NCBI GenBank assembly: GCA_039184335.1
Contig: JBCDBD010000013.1
Location: 5,368 to 69,367 of the forward strand
From: JBCDBD01 sp039184335
GTDB taxonomy: Bacteria > Bacteroidota > Bacteroidia > Flavobacteriales > Flavobacteriaceae
Reading direction: 5' to 3'
DNA: 64,000 nt
Each line of letters starts with the position of its first letter. The stretch's first letter is position 1. Made by a program: the position numbers and the translations under genes. Below, one piece after another: positions 26,484 to 35,811 of the stretch. The notes beneath the pieces were generated by a model. That model had not been told where the DNA came from, searched no databases, and saw nothing but the letters and a program-made list of their open reading frames with translations.

Positions 26484-27561
26484 ATATGTAATTCCGATGC
26501 TTTTCTTACTGCCATTTGCCCTATTGGCAAATGAGGATGGTGGAATGAAAGGTAGATACACCAAGGAAAAAACGATAAAACGTGAGTTCGATGTGAATTC
26601 AGATGCCCTTTTCAAAGTCAAAAACAGTTATGGCAACCTAAACCTCACTTCTTGGGACCAAAACAAGGTGATGATCGAAGTACATATCAAAACCAACGGA
26701 AACAATGAAGACCGTGTACAAGACCGTTTAGAGGAGATTAATGTTGATTTTGAAAATACCAGTAGTGTCGTTTCGGCCATCACCCGATTTGGAAACAGAA
26801 GCAATAACTGGAAGGGATGGAACTGGGGTAAGCGGAACAATGTTAACGTACAGGTCAATTATACCATAAAGCTCCCTGTCAAGAACAGTGTACATTTAAG
26901 TAATGATTACGGAAACATCTATCTTGATAGAATTGATGGCCATGCAAAAATAAGTTGTGACTACGGAAAGATGGAAATTGGTGAACTACGCGGTAGAAAC
27001 AACGAACTGCGTTTTGACTATACTTCGCGTTCTACCTTTGAATATGTCAACAGTGCTGAAATTATTGCAGATTATTCTGGGTTCACCATTGAAAAAGCAG
27101 GCGATCTTACCGTACGTGCCGATTATACGAACTCTGTTGTGAAAGAGATGGGAAATTTAGATTACTCAAGTGATTATGGGTCGATACAAGTCGATAACGT
27201 GAAAAATGTAAAAGGAAACGGAGACTATATTGGCGTAAAACTTGGGAAAGTGAATGGTAATATCGAAATAACTGCAGATTATGGGTCAGTGAAAATCTCA
27301 AAAATGGCATCAGATGCTGGTGATGTGAACATTAGAACCGATTATACCGGAATCAAGATTGGATACGATCCTAATTACCATTTTGATTTTGACATCACCA
27401 CGGAATATGCAGGCGTCAGTGGAATCAACGACTTCGAAATTCAGGTTAGAAAAGAGAAATCAAGCGAAAGATACTATAACGGATACTACGGTGATGATAA
27501 CTCAGGAAATGTAGTCTATATCAACAGTGAATACGGTGGAATCTCATTCTACAAAAATTAA
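26461..27561 (+). CDS. Exported beta-solenoid-like protein with DYG repeats (DUF4097-like)
   Basis: A 366-residue exported protein with an N-terminal signal peptide (residues 1-23, ending ALLANE). The body repeats a short motif about every 20 residues: NDYGNIYL, CDYGKMEI, FDYTSRST, ADYSGFTI, ADYTNSVV, SDYGSIQV, GDYIGVKL, ADYGSVKI, TDYTGIKI, SEYGGISF. This pattern suggests a right-handed beta-solenoid like DUF4097 proteins. It overlaps the anti-sigma gene by 23 bases. Two adjacent ATGs (26461 and 26464) are possible starts. Function unknown. Confidence 0.8.
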   Translation: MMRILLFKYVIPMLFLLPFALLANEDGGMKGRYTKEKTIKREFDVNSDALFKVKNSYGNLNLTSWDQNKVMIEVHIKTNGNNEDRVQDRLEEINVDFENTSSVVSAITRFGNRSNNWKGWNWGKRNNVNVQVNYTIKLPVKNSVHLSNDYGNIYLDRIDGHAKISCDYGKMEIGELRGRNNELRFDYTSRSTFEYVNSAEIIADYSGFTIEKAGDLTVRADYTNSVVKEMGNLDYSSDYGSIQVDNVKNVKGNGDYIGVKLGKVNGNIEITADYGSVKISKMASDAGDVNIRTDYTGIKIGYDPNYHFDFDITTEYAGVSGINDFEIQVRKEKSSERYYNGYYGDDNSGNVVYINSEYGGISFYKN

Positions 27562-27586
27562 TAATCAAAAAACTAAAAACACAATC

Positions 27587-28312
27587 ATGAGAAAATTAGT
27601 TACACTTGGCTTCGCCCTATGTATTACCGCATCAATCAGTGCACAATGGGGCAAAAGGGTCAAAGGAAATGGAAATGTGGTAACCATTGAACGTTCTGTT
27701 GGCGATTATGATGCCATAGCTGTTGCAGGTTGGTTTGATGTAGAACTGGTCGATGGCAAAGAAGGGGAACTGACATTAAAAGGAGAAGAGAACCTCTTAA
27801 GCTACATCAAGACCGAAGTTAAAAATGGCAAATTGGTCGTCAAGGTAGAGAAAGGTGTCAATCTAAGGCCTTCAAACTGGAATTCAGGGATTTATGTTAC
27901 AGTACCCATTGAGCGTATAGATGCGGCGAGTTTATCCGGTTCGGGTGATATCGTGGGCAGTACAACCATCAAGACCGATACTTTTGACACCAGTATCTCT
28001 GGATCTGGCGATATGACCCTAAAGGTAGAGGCAAACAGCGTGACTGCTTCTATGTCTGGTTCAGGGGATATCAGCCTTAGTGGAAAAACGACAGATTTTG
28101 ATGTGTCTGTCTCTGGATCTGGCGATATCAAGGCCTATGGTTTGGAAGCGGAGTTTGTAGAAGCCCAAGTATCAGGTTCTGCTGACATTAAGGTCACTGC
28201 CAATCAAATGTTGAAAGCCAGGGTATCAGGATCTGGGGATATCAGTTACAAAGGAAATCCAAAGAAAATAGATACCAAAACTTCGGGTTCGGGAGACATC
28301 AGTAGTTACTAA
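27587..28312 (+). CDS. Head GIN domain-containing exported protein (DUF2807)
   Basis: A 241-residue exported protein. The ATG at 27587 gives a clean signal peptide (MRKLVTLGFALCITASISAQ); the longer frame from 27527 overlaps the previous gene and is rejected. The C-terminal half carries six to seven SGSGDI-type repeats (SLSGSGDIVG, SISGSGDMTL, SMSGSGDISL, SVSGSGDIKA, QVSGSADIKV, RVSGSGDISY, KTSGSGDISS) typical of head GIN/DUF2807 solenoids, near residues 125-241. It is last in the sigma operon and ends just before a strong terminator. Role unknown. Confidence 0.88.
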   Translation: MRKLVTLGFALCITASISAQWGKRVKGNGNVVTIERSVGDYDAIAVAGWFDVELVDGKEGELTLKGEENLLSYIKTEVKNGKLVVKVEKGVNLRPSNWNSGIYVTVPIERIDAASLSGSGDIVGSTTIKTDTFDTSISGSGDMTLKVEANSVTASMSGSGDISLSGKTTDFDVSVSGSGDIKAYGLEAEFVEAQVSGSADIKVTANQMLKARVSGSGDISYKGNPKKIDTKTSGSGDISSY

Positions 28313-28337
28313 AAAACAACCATCTATCAAAAACGGA

Positions 28338-28367
28338 AAAAAGACCCTTTTACGAAAGGGTCTTTTT
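28338..28367. terminator. Hairpin terminator shared by the sigma operon and the convergent transporter
   Basis: A 13-bp stem (centre GACCCTTT / AAAGGGTC) with a 4-base loop TACG and a plus-strand T run ends the sigma operon. The stop codon of the convergent transporter (28350-28352) sits at the loop, so the transporter's last codons are part of the hairpin. Confidence 0.85.
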
Positions 28368-29684
28368 GTTGACCCTTGTCAACAAGTACGCCCCTATTAA
28401 AAAGAAAACGCCCAAAAAGATAGTAGCATTGCGCATACTTCCCGTAAGCTGGGCGACAAAACCGTATAAAAAAGTACCAATAACAATACCAATCTTTTCA
28501 GCAACATCATAAAAACTGAAAAAAGAAGTCGTGTCGGTCGTCGTAGGCAAAAACTTTGAATAGGTCGAACGTGAAAGTGCCTGAATACCCCCCATAACAA
28601 CACCTACAAGTGCTGCAGCTATATAAAAATCCATTGGAGATTGTAAAAAGTAGGCATAGACACATAAGAGAAGCCAAAAAATATTGATTATGACCAACGT
28701 TTTGATATTACCGAAAGCCTTGGCTGCCCTCGCAGTAACCATTGCCCCTAAAATTGCGACCACCTGTATCACCAAAATACTGATGATCAATCCCATGGTC
28801 CGTTCCCCATCAGATCCCCAATTGATCTCTTCCTCTCCAAAATAAGTAGCGATCAGCATAATGGTCTGCACCGCCATACTATAGACAAAAAAAGCAATGA
28901 GATAGCGTTTCAACTTTGTTTCCCCAGCTAGTTGTTTCCATACTGAACGCAACTCTCGAAATCCGTTGAGTATGACATTCTCCCGTTTTTCTTCACGTTT
29001 ATATCCCTTTGGAAGGTGACGAAAAGTGTATTGGCTGAATACGGCCCACCAAATACCCACCGAAATAAAAGAATACTTCATGGCTTTGATTTCAGCAACC
29101 TCGCCGCCATCATCAGTGATACCGAATAGCTGTGGTTTCATGACCATGGCCAAATTGAACAGTAAAAGAATTACGCTACCCACATACCCCAACGAAAATC
29201 CCTTGGCACTGATGCCATCTTGTTGCTCAGGATAAGCAATATCGGGTAGGTATGAGTTATTAATGGCAAAACTTATCCAAAAGCCCACCAATCCAAAAAA
29301 ATAGCACAAAAGGCTGAAGTATATGTTCTCTAAAGAAAACCAATACAGGCCGATGCATGAAAACGCTCCCAAATAGCAGAAGAACTTTAAAAAAATCTTT
29401 TTGTTGCCCAGATAATCCGCAATACCCGAAACCAATGGGGTAACCAACGCGATAAATACAAATGCGGCCGACGTGACATAACTTATCAACGGTGCCCTGG
29501 CGATCTCGCCCCCAAAGACCTCCACTTTTTCAACATTGGCCACCCTGAAGAGGGCTCCGTAAAAAATAGGGAATATCGCTGATGAAATTACCAAGCTGTA
29601 TACCGAATTGGCCCAGTCATAAAAGGCCCAAGCGTTTAAGAGTTTTTTATCACCCTTGATGGCTAAAACCTTCTCCATGGCCAT
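28350..29684 (-). CDS. MFS transporter, UMF1 / Atg22-like family
   Basis: A 444-residue inner-membrane transporter with about 11-12 helices. The N-terminus NAWAFYDWANSVYSLVISSA is the signature of the UMF1/Atg22-like branch of the major facilitator superfamily. Residues YLPDIAYPEQQDGISAKGFS near 150 and GGIQALSRSTYSKFLP near 365 are also family-like. Substrate unknown. The gene is convergent to the sigma operon and stands alone. Confidence 0.9.
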   Translation of the reverse strand: MAMEKVLAIKGDKKLLNAWAFYDWANSVYSLVISSAIFPIFYGALFRVANVEKVEVFGGEIARAPLISYVTSAAFVFIALVTPLVSGIADYLGNKKIFLKFFCYLGAFSCIGLYWFSLENIYFSLLCYFFGLVGFWISFAINNSYLPDIAYPEQQDGISAKGFSLGYVGSVILLLFNLAMVMKPQLFGITDDGGEVAEIKAMKYSFISVGIWWAVFSQYTFRHLPKGYKREEKRENVILNGFRELRSVWKQLAGETKLKRYLIAFFVYSMAVQTIMLIATYFGEEEINWGSDGERTMGLIISILVIQVVAILGAMVTARAAKAFGNIKTLVIINIFWLLLCVYAYFLQSPMDFYIAAALVGVVMGGIQALSRSTYSKFLPTTTDTTSFFSFYDVAEKIGIVIGTFLYGFVAQLTGSMRNATIFLGVFFLIGAYLLTRVNKKTLS

Positions 29685-29725
29685 TATCGCGATTGATAAA
29701 AGAAAAAATCATCTGATATTTCACC

Positions 29726-30541
29726 TTATTTGAAGCTGGTTACACCGAACTTGGCAGCCTCTTGTTTTGCTGCGGGTGCCCAGGCGGTCAAATTACTGAT
29801 TCGGGTGTCATTGGAGGGATGCGTGCTCATAAATTCGGGTGGTGCCTCACCTCTACTGTTCGCTTTCATACGTCTCCATAAATTAGCTGCCTCATCTGGG
29901 TTATAGCCTGCAATGGCCATAATCTGTAAACCAATCCTATCTGCCTCGGTTTCATGTGATCGGCTGAAGGGCAACATGCCCCCTATCTGACTGCCTATAC
30001 CGTAGGCCTGCATCCAAGTATTTTGGGTTTCTGCTGATTGCTCGCTGGTGGCCACTGCAACCCCTACAGCTCCAACTTGTTGTAAAGTTCCGGCACTCAT
30101 ACGCTGGGCTCCATGATCTGCCAAGGCATGGGCAACCTCATGCCCCATGACAACGGCAATACCGGTCTCCCCCTTACAGATGGGCAGAATACCTGTATAG
30201 AACACAATCTTTCCCCCGGGCATGCACCATGCATTGACCGTTTCATCATCCACGAGATTGTATTCCCACTGGTAATCTTTGAGATACCCTGGATACCCAT
30301 TGGAACTCAACCAACGTTCAGCGGCAGAGGCTATACGTTGGCCCACTTTGGTAATCAATTGGGCATCTGACGTACCTTTTACCACTTTATTTTCATTCAA
30401 AAATTGATCGTACTGCGCAAAGGCAGTTGGAAATAATTGATTATTTGAGTAAAAATTCAAGGTGCTTTTACCAGTAAATGGGTTTGTCTTGCAAGAAGCC
30501 ACTCCTATAAAAAACAAAACAACAAGACCTATTTTTTTCAT
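29726..30541 (-). CDS. M48 family metallopeptidase, lipoprotein
   Basis: A 271-residue zinc protease of the M48 (LoiP/BepA-like) type. The signal peptide ends in a lipobox, GVASC (Cys17), so it is probably lipid-anchored in the periplasm. The zinc motif VMGHEVAHALADHGAQR lies at about residues 131-147 and the third ligand is in HETEADRIGLQIMAIAGY near 195. Family members handle misfolded outer-membrane proteins. It is a single gene between the MFS transporter and the GH31 gene. Confidence 0.92.
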   Translation of the reverse strand: MKKIGLVVLFFIGVASCKTNPFTGKSTLNFYSNNQLFPTAFAQYDQFLNENKVVKGTSDAQLITKVGQRIASAAERWLSSNGYPGYLKDYQWEYNLVDDETVNAWCMPGGKIVFYTGILPICKGETGIAVVMGHEVAHALADHGAQRMSAGTLQQVGAVGVAVATSEQSAETQNTWMQAYGIGSQIGGMLPFSRSHETEADRIGLQIMAIAGYNPDEAANLWRRMKANSRGEAPPEFMSTHPSNDTRISNLTAWAPAAKQEAAKFGVTSFK

Positions 30542-30583
30542 GGGGTAAATGTTTATACTTGAAATTTACAAAAAACAAAAAAA

Positions 30584-32983
30584 TCACGCCCCGGTAATGT
30601 GAAGTTCTGTAAAATCCTTGCTCAGCTCTATACTATTGTTACCATTCAGTTTTACCGCTTTTGAATCAACCTTCTCATTATCGACCTCAATGGTCTTGAT
30701 CTTGAACGGCAGTCCGTGAAATTGAAGTTTAAAGGTTTCGTATGTGGTGATATAGCTGCCATCTTTAAACTGTTGGATAATGAGCTCGTTTTCCTTTCCT
30801 CTCAATCGAAAATTCCTGAGGCTGTACCTGCCCTTTTTGTAATCGTATCCCTCTTGTTGGTCTTCATACACCATGGAGCTTTCGGTACCTTCCTTAAAAT
30901 AGACATCGAGTCGCAATTGGGCAATCTCTTTTTCTCCAACATACTGTTGTACAGGATATTTGGGAATCATTGCCCCTTCTTTGATAAACAAGGGAATCTT
31001 ATCCAAGCTTGCTGAAACCCATTTTTCCACACCCCCAACCACAACTTCTTCGGTCCAGTAATTGTACCACTTGCCTTTTGGAATATACATACGCCTTCCC
31101 TGTGCATTGGGTTCTTGTACAGGGCATACCATGATTTGCTCCCCAAAAATGAACTCGTCGGTCCTAAAATGGGTCTGTGTGTCTTCTTGATCATAAAATA
31201 CCAATGATTTCAACATGGGCAACCCTTCTTTAATGTATTTGTAGAACATGGTGTACAGGTACGGAAGCAGTTCATATCGAAGCTCAATGTACTTTCTCAC
31301 AATATCAGTTATCTCATCACCAAATGACCATGGTTCTTGATCCCCATGGTCTCCGCTTGAATGTACCCTACAGAATGGATGAAAGACCCCCAATTGTATC
31401 CATCGTGCAAAGAGTTCACCATTGGGCTGTTCTGCAAAACCACCAATATCAGAACCCACAAAAGAATAGCCACTCATGCACATTCGCTGCGCCTGTACAT
31501 TGGCTATCCATAGATGTTCCCAAGTAGCAACATTATCACCTGTCCATGTCGCACAATATCGTTGTGTGCCAGAGTATGCCGCCCTGGTCAATACAAATGG
31601 CCTCTTTGGAAAAGTAAACTTCTTCACTCCGTTGTAAGTTGCCCTTACCATTTGCATACCATAAACATTGTGTGCTTTTCTATGGCTACATGGGTGACCA
31701 TCATAATCATGGCGTACATCTAAATTTGCTGTTTTGGTGGGCACTTCCATAATGGCCGGCTCGTTCATATCATTCCAGACGCCATTTACCCCCATCTCTG
31801 CAATCATCTCTTTGTACAGTCCTCCCCACCATTCGCGCACCTCTGGGTTGGTAAAGTCTGGAAACTTACATTCACCTGGCCATACCTTTCCCTTAAAATG
31901 GGGGCCATCGGCCCGTCGGCAAAAGAACCCGTTGTCCATTGCCTGTTGGTACACCCAATAATCCCTGTCTATCTTAATTCCAGGGTCAATCATGGTCACG
32001 GTCTTGAATCCGTCCTTAGCAAGTGTAGCAATCATTTTCTTTGGATTCGGAAAACGTTTGTTATCCCAAGTAAAGCAACGGAACCCTTGCATATAATCGA
32101 TGTCAAGATAAATGGCATCACAAGGTATTTTCAACTTGCGGAACTTTGAAGCAATGCTTTTGACCTGCTTCTCGGGATAATAACTCCACTTAGATTGATG
32201 AAAACCCAATGCCCAAAGTGGTGGCAATTCTGGTACGCCGGTCAAATCGGTATATGCTTCGACCACTTGTGACATTTTAGGGCCATAAAAGAAGTAGTAG
32301 TTCATTTCACCACCATGGGCCCAAAAACTGGTGACATTTCGCCTTTCATGTGCAAAATCAAAATAGGTACTGAACGAATTATCAAAGAAAATCCCATAGG
32401 CTATATCATTGTGTAGGCCTATATAAAAAGGGATAGATTTGTACAACGGCTCTTGGTCTTTACCATAAGCGTATGAATCTGTCACCCAATTATTGACCCG
32501 CTTGCCCTTCAAATTGGTATGTGAGGCTTTATCACCGCTCCCATAAAAGCTTTCCGCCGATTGTGTAACCTTGCTCATTTTTACCACATTGCCACCATAA
32601 TCATAGTTCTCTTCCCAATGAAAACCAGCTTCATCTTCATTGATGACCTCACCTTCCATATCGGCAATCTGTACCTTTAAATTGCTTTTATTGACATAGA
32701 TCTTGATTTTGGAAGTCTGTATCACATATTCCGGAATTTCATCCTTTACCTCCAGTTCGTTGTAACCAAGGCTGACATCATCACCAATGGCATATGAAAA
32801 ATCAGGCTCGAATACGTGGTCTGTAGCATATCTGAAACGAATCGCACTATCACGAAGCACAGTGACCTCTAGAATGACCCCATTTTGGGTAGTAAAATAG
32901 ATTTTATCATTGTCTTGCTTGAAATCGACGATGTGATTGGGGTATTGGTTTCCCCTTCTTGCTATTTCAGTGTTGGTTATCAT
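30584..32983 (-). CDS. Glycoside hydrolase family 31 alpha-glucosidase
   Basis: A 799-residue GH31 enzyme expected to release glucose from alpha-linked oligosaccharides. The N-terminal beta-sandwich ends near residue 240. The TIM barrel follows with IYLDIDYMQGFRCFTWD, the nucleophile Asp in WNDMNEPAIM near 403, and the acid/base Asp in TGDNVATWEHL near 480. C-terminal beta domains carry the DYKKGRYSLRNF region. No signal peptide is seen, so it is likely cytoplasmic. It lies downstream of glgB on the same strand, with a 22-base palindrome between them. Substrate specificity is not resolved. Confidence 0.93.
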   Translation of the reverse strand: MITNTEIARRGNQYPNHIVDFKQDNDKIYFTTQNGVILEVTVLRDSAIRFRYATDHVFEPDFSYAIGDDVSLGYNELEVKDEIPEYVIQTSKIKIYVNKSNLKVQIADMEGEVINEDEAGFHWEENYDYGGNVVKMSKVTQSAESFYGSGDKASHTNLKGKRVNNWVTDSYAYGKDQEPLYKSIPFYIGLHNDIAYGIFFDNSFSTYFDFAHERRNVTSFWAHGGEMNYYFFYGPKMSQVVEAYTDLTGVPELPPLWALGFHQSKWSYYPEKQVKSIASKFRKLKIPCDAIYLDIDYMQGFRCFTWDNKRFPNPKKMIATLAKDGFKTVTMIDPGIKIDRDYWVYQQAMDNGFFCRRADGPHFKGKVWPGECKFPDFTNPEVREWWGGLYKEMIAEMGVNGVWNDMNEPAIMEVPTKTANLDVRHDYDGHPCSHRKAHNVYGMQMVRATYNGVKKFTFPKRPFVLTRAAYSGTQRYCATWTGDNVATWEHLWIANVQAQRMCMSGYSFVGSDIGGFAEQPNGELFARWIQLGVFHPFCRVHSSGDHGDQEPWSFGDEITDIVRKYIELRYELLPYLYTMFYKYIKEGLPMLKSLVFYDQEDTQTHFRTDEFIFGEQIMVCPVQEPNAQGRRMYIPKGKWYNYWTEEVVVGGVEKWVSASLDKIPLFIKEGAMIPKYPVQQYVGEKEIAQLRLDVYFKEGTESSMVYEDQQEGYDYKKGRYSLRNFRLRGKENELIIQQFKDGSYITTYETFKLQFHGLPFKIKTIEVDNEKVDSKAVKLNGNNSIELSKDFTELHITGA

Positions 32984-33054
32984 GCAGCATAAATTAAGAC
33001 TAACAAAAGAAGTACTTTAGAATGAGAAAATGAAAAGATGTTTTTAACACCTGC

Positions 33055-33076
33055 ATTACTATAACGTTATAGTAAT
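33055..33076. promoter_or_regulatory. Perfect 22-base palindrome, candidate LacI-type operator
   Basis: ATTACTATAAC is followed directly by its exact reverse complement. The centre ATAACGTTAT has the CG-centred form of LacI/GalR-family operators. It lies 72 bases upstream of the GH31 start and 26 bases past the glgB stop, a place suited to sugar-responsive control of the GH31 gene. Confidence 0.55.
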
Positions 33077-33101
33077 TGCCCGTAAACATTATATCGTTGT
33101 T

Positions 33102-34997
33102 CTATTTGTAAATCAATACCCCCAAAGGCGGCAAGGTCATCTCAACCGATTTTTTGTAGCCATGCCATGCCTTATTGCCAGGTTTCAAGGTTTTTTTACC
33201 AGTTCCACTCCCGCTATACTTTACATCATCACTGTTGAACAAAAGTTTCAACTGGGTTGATTTAGGTACTCCTACCCGATATTTTTCACGTGGTACCGGG
33301 GTGAAATTGCATGCAACGATCAAATCATCTTTTGGATCATGGCCTTTTCTTATATAGGTCAATACCGAATTTTCACCATCACCATAATCTATCCATTGAA
33401 AACCCTCTGGGCTGAATTGCTTTTCAAATAAGGCCGGATTGGTTCTGTATACTTTATTCAAATCTTGAACGACCCTTTGAATGCCTAAGTGAAAATCATA
33501 CTGAAGTAAATGCCAATCCAAGCTCTGTTGGAAATTCCATTCTGAAGTCTGTCCAAATTCACCTCCCATGAAAATCAAATTTGTGCCCGGATGGGTAAAC
33601 ATGTAGCCAAACAATAGCCTCAAGTTGGCAAAACGTTGCCATTCATCACCAGGCATGCGATAGATCAATGATTGTTTACCATAAACCACCTCATCATGTG
33701 AAAATGGGAGCATAAAATTTTCAGTGAATGCATAGGTCATACTGAAGGTGAGATCATTTTGGTGGTGCTTACGATAAACTGGTTCTTTTTTAAAATACTC
33801 CAGGGTATCGTGCATCCATCCCATCATCCATTTCATACCAAAACCAAGCCCTCCATAATGGACAGGTCTTGAAACCCCTGTAAATGCAGTCGATTCTTCG
33901 GCAATGGTCTGAACACCATTGAAACTTGTATATACCTCTTGATTCATTTCACGTATAAATGACATCGCCTCCAAATTCTCATTGTTGCCGTACATGTTGG
34001 GTTCCCACTCCCCATCTTCACGGGAATAGTCAAGGTACAGCATTGATGCGACTGCATCAACACGTAGACCATCGACATGAAATTGGTCAAGCCAAAAAAT
34101 GGCATTACTGATCAAAAAGGCACGAACTTCGTTTCGGCCATAATTGAAAATCAGGCTTTTCCAGTCAGGATGGTAACCTTTTCTTCGGTCAGGGTGTTCA
34201 TAAAGGTGAGACCCATCAAAAAAACCGAGGCCATGGGCATCTTCAGGAAAATGTGAAGGCACCCAATCTAAAATGACACCTATACCATTTTGATGTAGTC
34301 GATCGATCAATAGTTTTAAATCCTCTGGTTTTCCAAAGCGTGACGTGGGTGCAAAATACCCTGTCAATTGATACCCCCAAGAAGGATCATAGGGGTACTC
34401 CATGACTGGCATGAACTCCACGTGGGTAAATCCCATTTCCTTTACATAGCGAACCAGCTCATCTGCCAGTTCAACGTATGACAAAGACTGCCATCCTTCG
34501 TTTTTCTTCCATGAACCCAAATGCACTTCATACACCGAATAAGGCTTGTCCAAACCATTATGACCCGCTCTGTTGGCCATCCATTTTTGGTCCTTCCATT
34601 CATAGGGCGCTTCCCAAACCACAGAAGCTGTGTGGGGCGGTCTTTCACAATACCTCGCAAAGGGATCGGCCTTTTCGGTATGGATATCGTTATGGTGCGA
34701 TACAATGGCGTATTTGTACAAACTGCCTTTTTCAACCCCTGGTATAAAGCCTTCCCATATTCCACTGGCATCCCACCGCACAAAAAGCTCATGTTCAGCC
34801 GTTTGCCAATGATTAAAACTTCCTATCACCGAGACCGACTTGGCCGAAGGTGCCCAAACTGCAAAATACGTGCCTTTCACCCCATCTACTTCTGCTACAT
34901 GTGCCCCTAATTTTTCGTATAGCCTGAAGTGTTTGCCTGCTTTGAAAAGATTGATGTCGAAATCTGTAAGGAAACTGTGCGGAAGTACTTTGGCCAT
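33102..34997 (-). CDS. glgB: 1,4-alpha-glucan branching enzyme
   Basis: A 631-residue GH13 enzyme that introduces alpha-1,6 branches into glycogen-like glucans. A CBM48 domain lies near residues 25-115 (YFAVWAPSAKSVSVIGSFN). The catalytic Asp is in GLRVDAVASMLYLDY near 310, the Glu in QTIAEESTAF near 365 and the transition-state His-Asp in MLPFSHDEVVYGK near 430. It lacks a long N1 extension. No glgA or glgC is in the window. It is probably transcribed ahead of the GH31 gene on the same strand, possibly with a separate promoter for each. Confidence 0.95.
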   Translation of the reverse strand: MAKVLPHSFLTDFDINLFKAGKHFRLYEKLGAHVAEVDGVKGTYFAVWAPSAKSVSVIGSFNHWQTAEHELFVRWDASGIWEGFIPGVEKGSLYKYAIVSHHNDIHTEKADPFARYCERPPHTASVVWEAPYEWKDQKWMANRAGHNGLDKPYSVYEVHLGSWKKNEGWQSLSYVELADELVRYVKEMGFTHVEFMPVMEYPYDPSWGYQLTGYFAPTSRFGKPEDLKLLIDRLHQNGIGVILDWVPSHFPEDAHGLGFFDGSHLYEHPDRRKGYHPDWKSLIFNYGRNEVRAFLISNAIFWLDQFHVDGLRVDAVASMLYLDYSREDGEWEPNMYGNNENLEAMSFIREMNQEVYTSFNGVQTIAEESTAFTGVSRPVHYGGLGFGMKWMMGWMHDTLEYFKKEPVYRKHHQNDLTFSMTYAFTENFMLPFSHDEVVYGKQSLIYRMPGDEWQRFANLRLLFGYMFTHPGTNLIFMGGEFGQTSEWNFQQSLDWHLLQYDFHLGIQRVVQDLNKVYRTNPALFEKQFSPEGFQWIDYGDGENSVLTYIRKGHDPKDDLIVACNFTPVPREKYRVGVPKSTQLKLLFNSDDVKYSGSGTGKKTLKPGNKAWHGYKKSVEMTLPPLGVLIYK

Positions 34998-35154
34998 GTT
35001 ATTAATTTAAGATTACAATATTAAGCATCTTTCATCAAGTATAGGATTTTGATATAATAGGTTTTAAAAATAAAGTGCTTTTTAAATTTTGGAATGCTTT
35101 TTGATTTGTTAAGAAAAACGAAAACAGGCAATGTCAAATCAAGAATCAAAAATT

Positions 35155-35694
35155 ATGCGAAAAATCAATACATTCATCGGCACACTTATTATTTTGTTGA
35201 CTTTATCTTGTGAAGGGGAAGATGGGGCCCCAGGACCTCCAGGAGAAGATGGTATCAATATTTTAGGCACCGTTTTAGAAATAGAAGGCACTTTTTCTGC
35301 TGAAAATGACTACACCCTCTTTTTTGAATTTCCAGAGAATGTAGCGGTTTTTGAATCAGATGTGGTCTTAGTGTACTTATTATTTGACCAAACCACCGAT
35401 AGTAATGGGGAAATTGTGGATATTTGGAGGCTTTTACCGCAAACCAGAATACTGGACCAAGGGCTGCTACAATACAACTACGACTATACTTTTTTTGATG
35501 TAGCCCTATTTTTAGAAGCGGACTTTGACTTGAACACCCTGTTGCCAGGTGACACGGACAATCAAATATTTCGAATCGCAATTGTTCCAGCAGAATTTGG
35601 TCAAGATACAGGAGTAGACGTTTCAAATCTCGATGCCGTCATGGGTGTATTGGAGTTTGAACAAAACAGCATTCAACAAATAGTGCTCGATTAA
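35155..35694 (+). CDS. Lipoprotein with a short collagen-like motif
   Basis: A 179-residue lipoprotein. The ATG at 35155 (MRKINTFIGTLIILLTLSC) yields a signal peptide with the lipobox LTLSC; the frame opening 24 bases upstream adds an unlikely polar tail. Directly after the Cys come EGEDGAPGPPGEDG, three to four Gly-X-Y triplets as in collagen-like proteins, then an acidic beta-rich domain with no recognised family. The acid-rich start after Cys suggests surface export in Bacteroidota. Function unknown. Confidence 0.75.
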   Translation: MRKINTFIGTLIILLTLSCEGEDGAPGPPGEDGINILGTVLEIEGTFSAENDYTLFFEFPENVAVFESDVVLVYLLFDQTTDSNGEIVDIWRLLPQTRILDQGLLQYNYDYTFFDVALFLEADFDLNTLLPGDTDNQIFRIAIVPAEFGQDTGVDVSNLDAVMGVLEFEQNSIQQIVLD

Positions 35695-35811
35695 GAAAAA
35701 ATGAGTTCACAGGTTAAAAGATGTTCACTTTCAAGCTAGGGAAATCCATTTTTAAGGTATTGCTTTGAAAGGGTAGACTGATAAAAGCGTCTTAAGTACT
35801 AAATTTGTGTT

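Noticed and set aside
27990..28300. DNA tandem repeat or CRISPR-like array in the GIN-domain gene
   Set aside because: The repeats encode SGSGDI protein motifs with varied spacing and silent differences; there are no uniform spacers.
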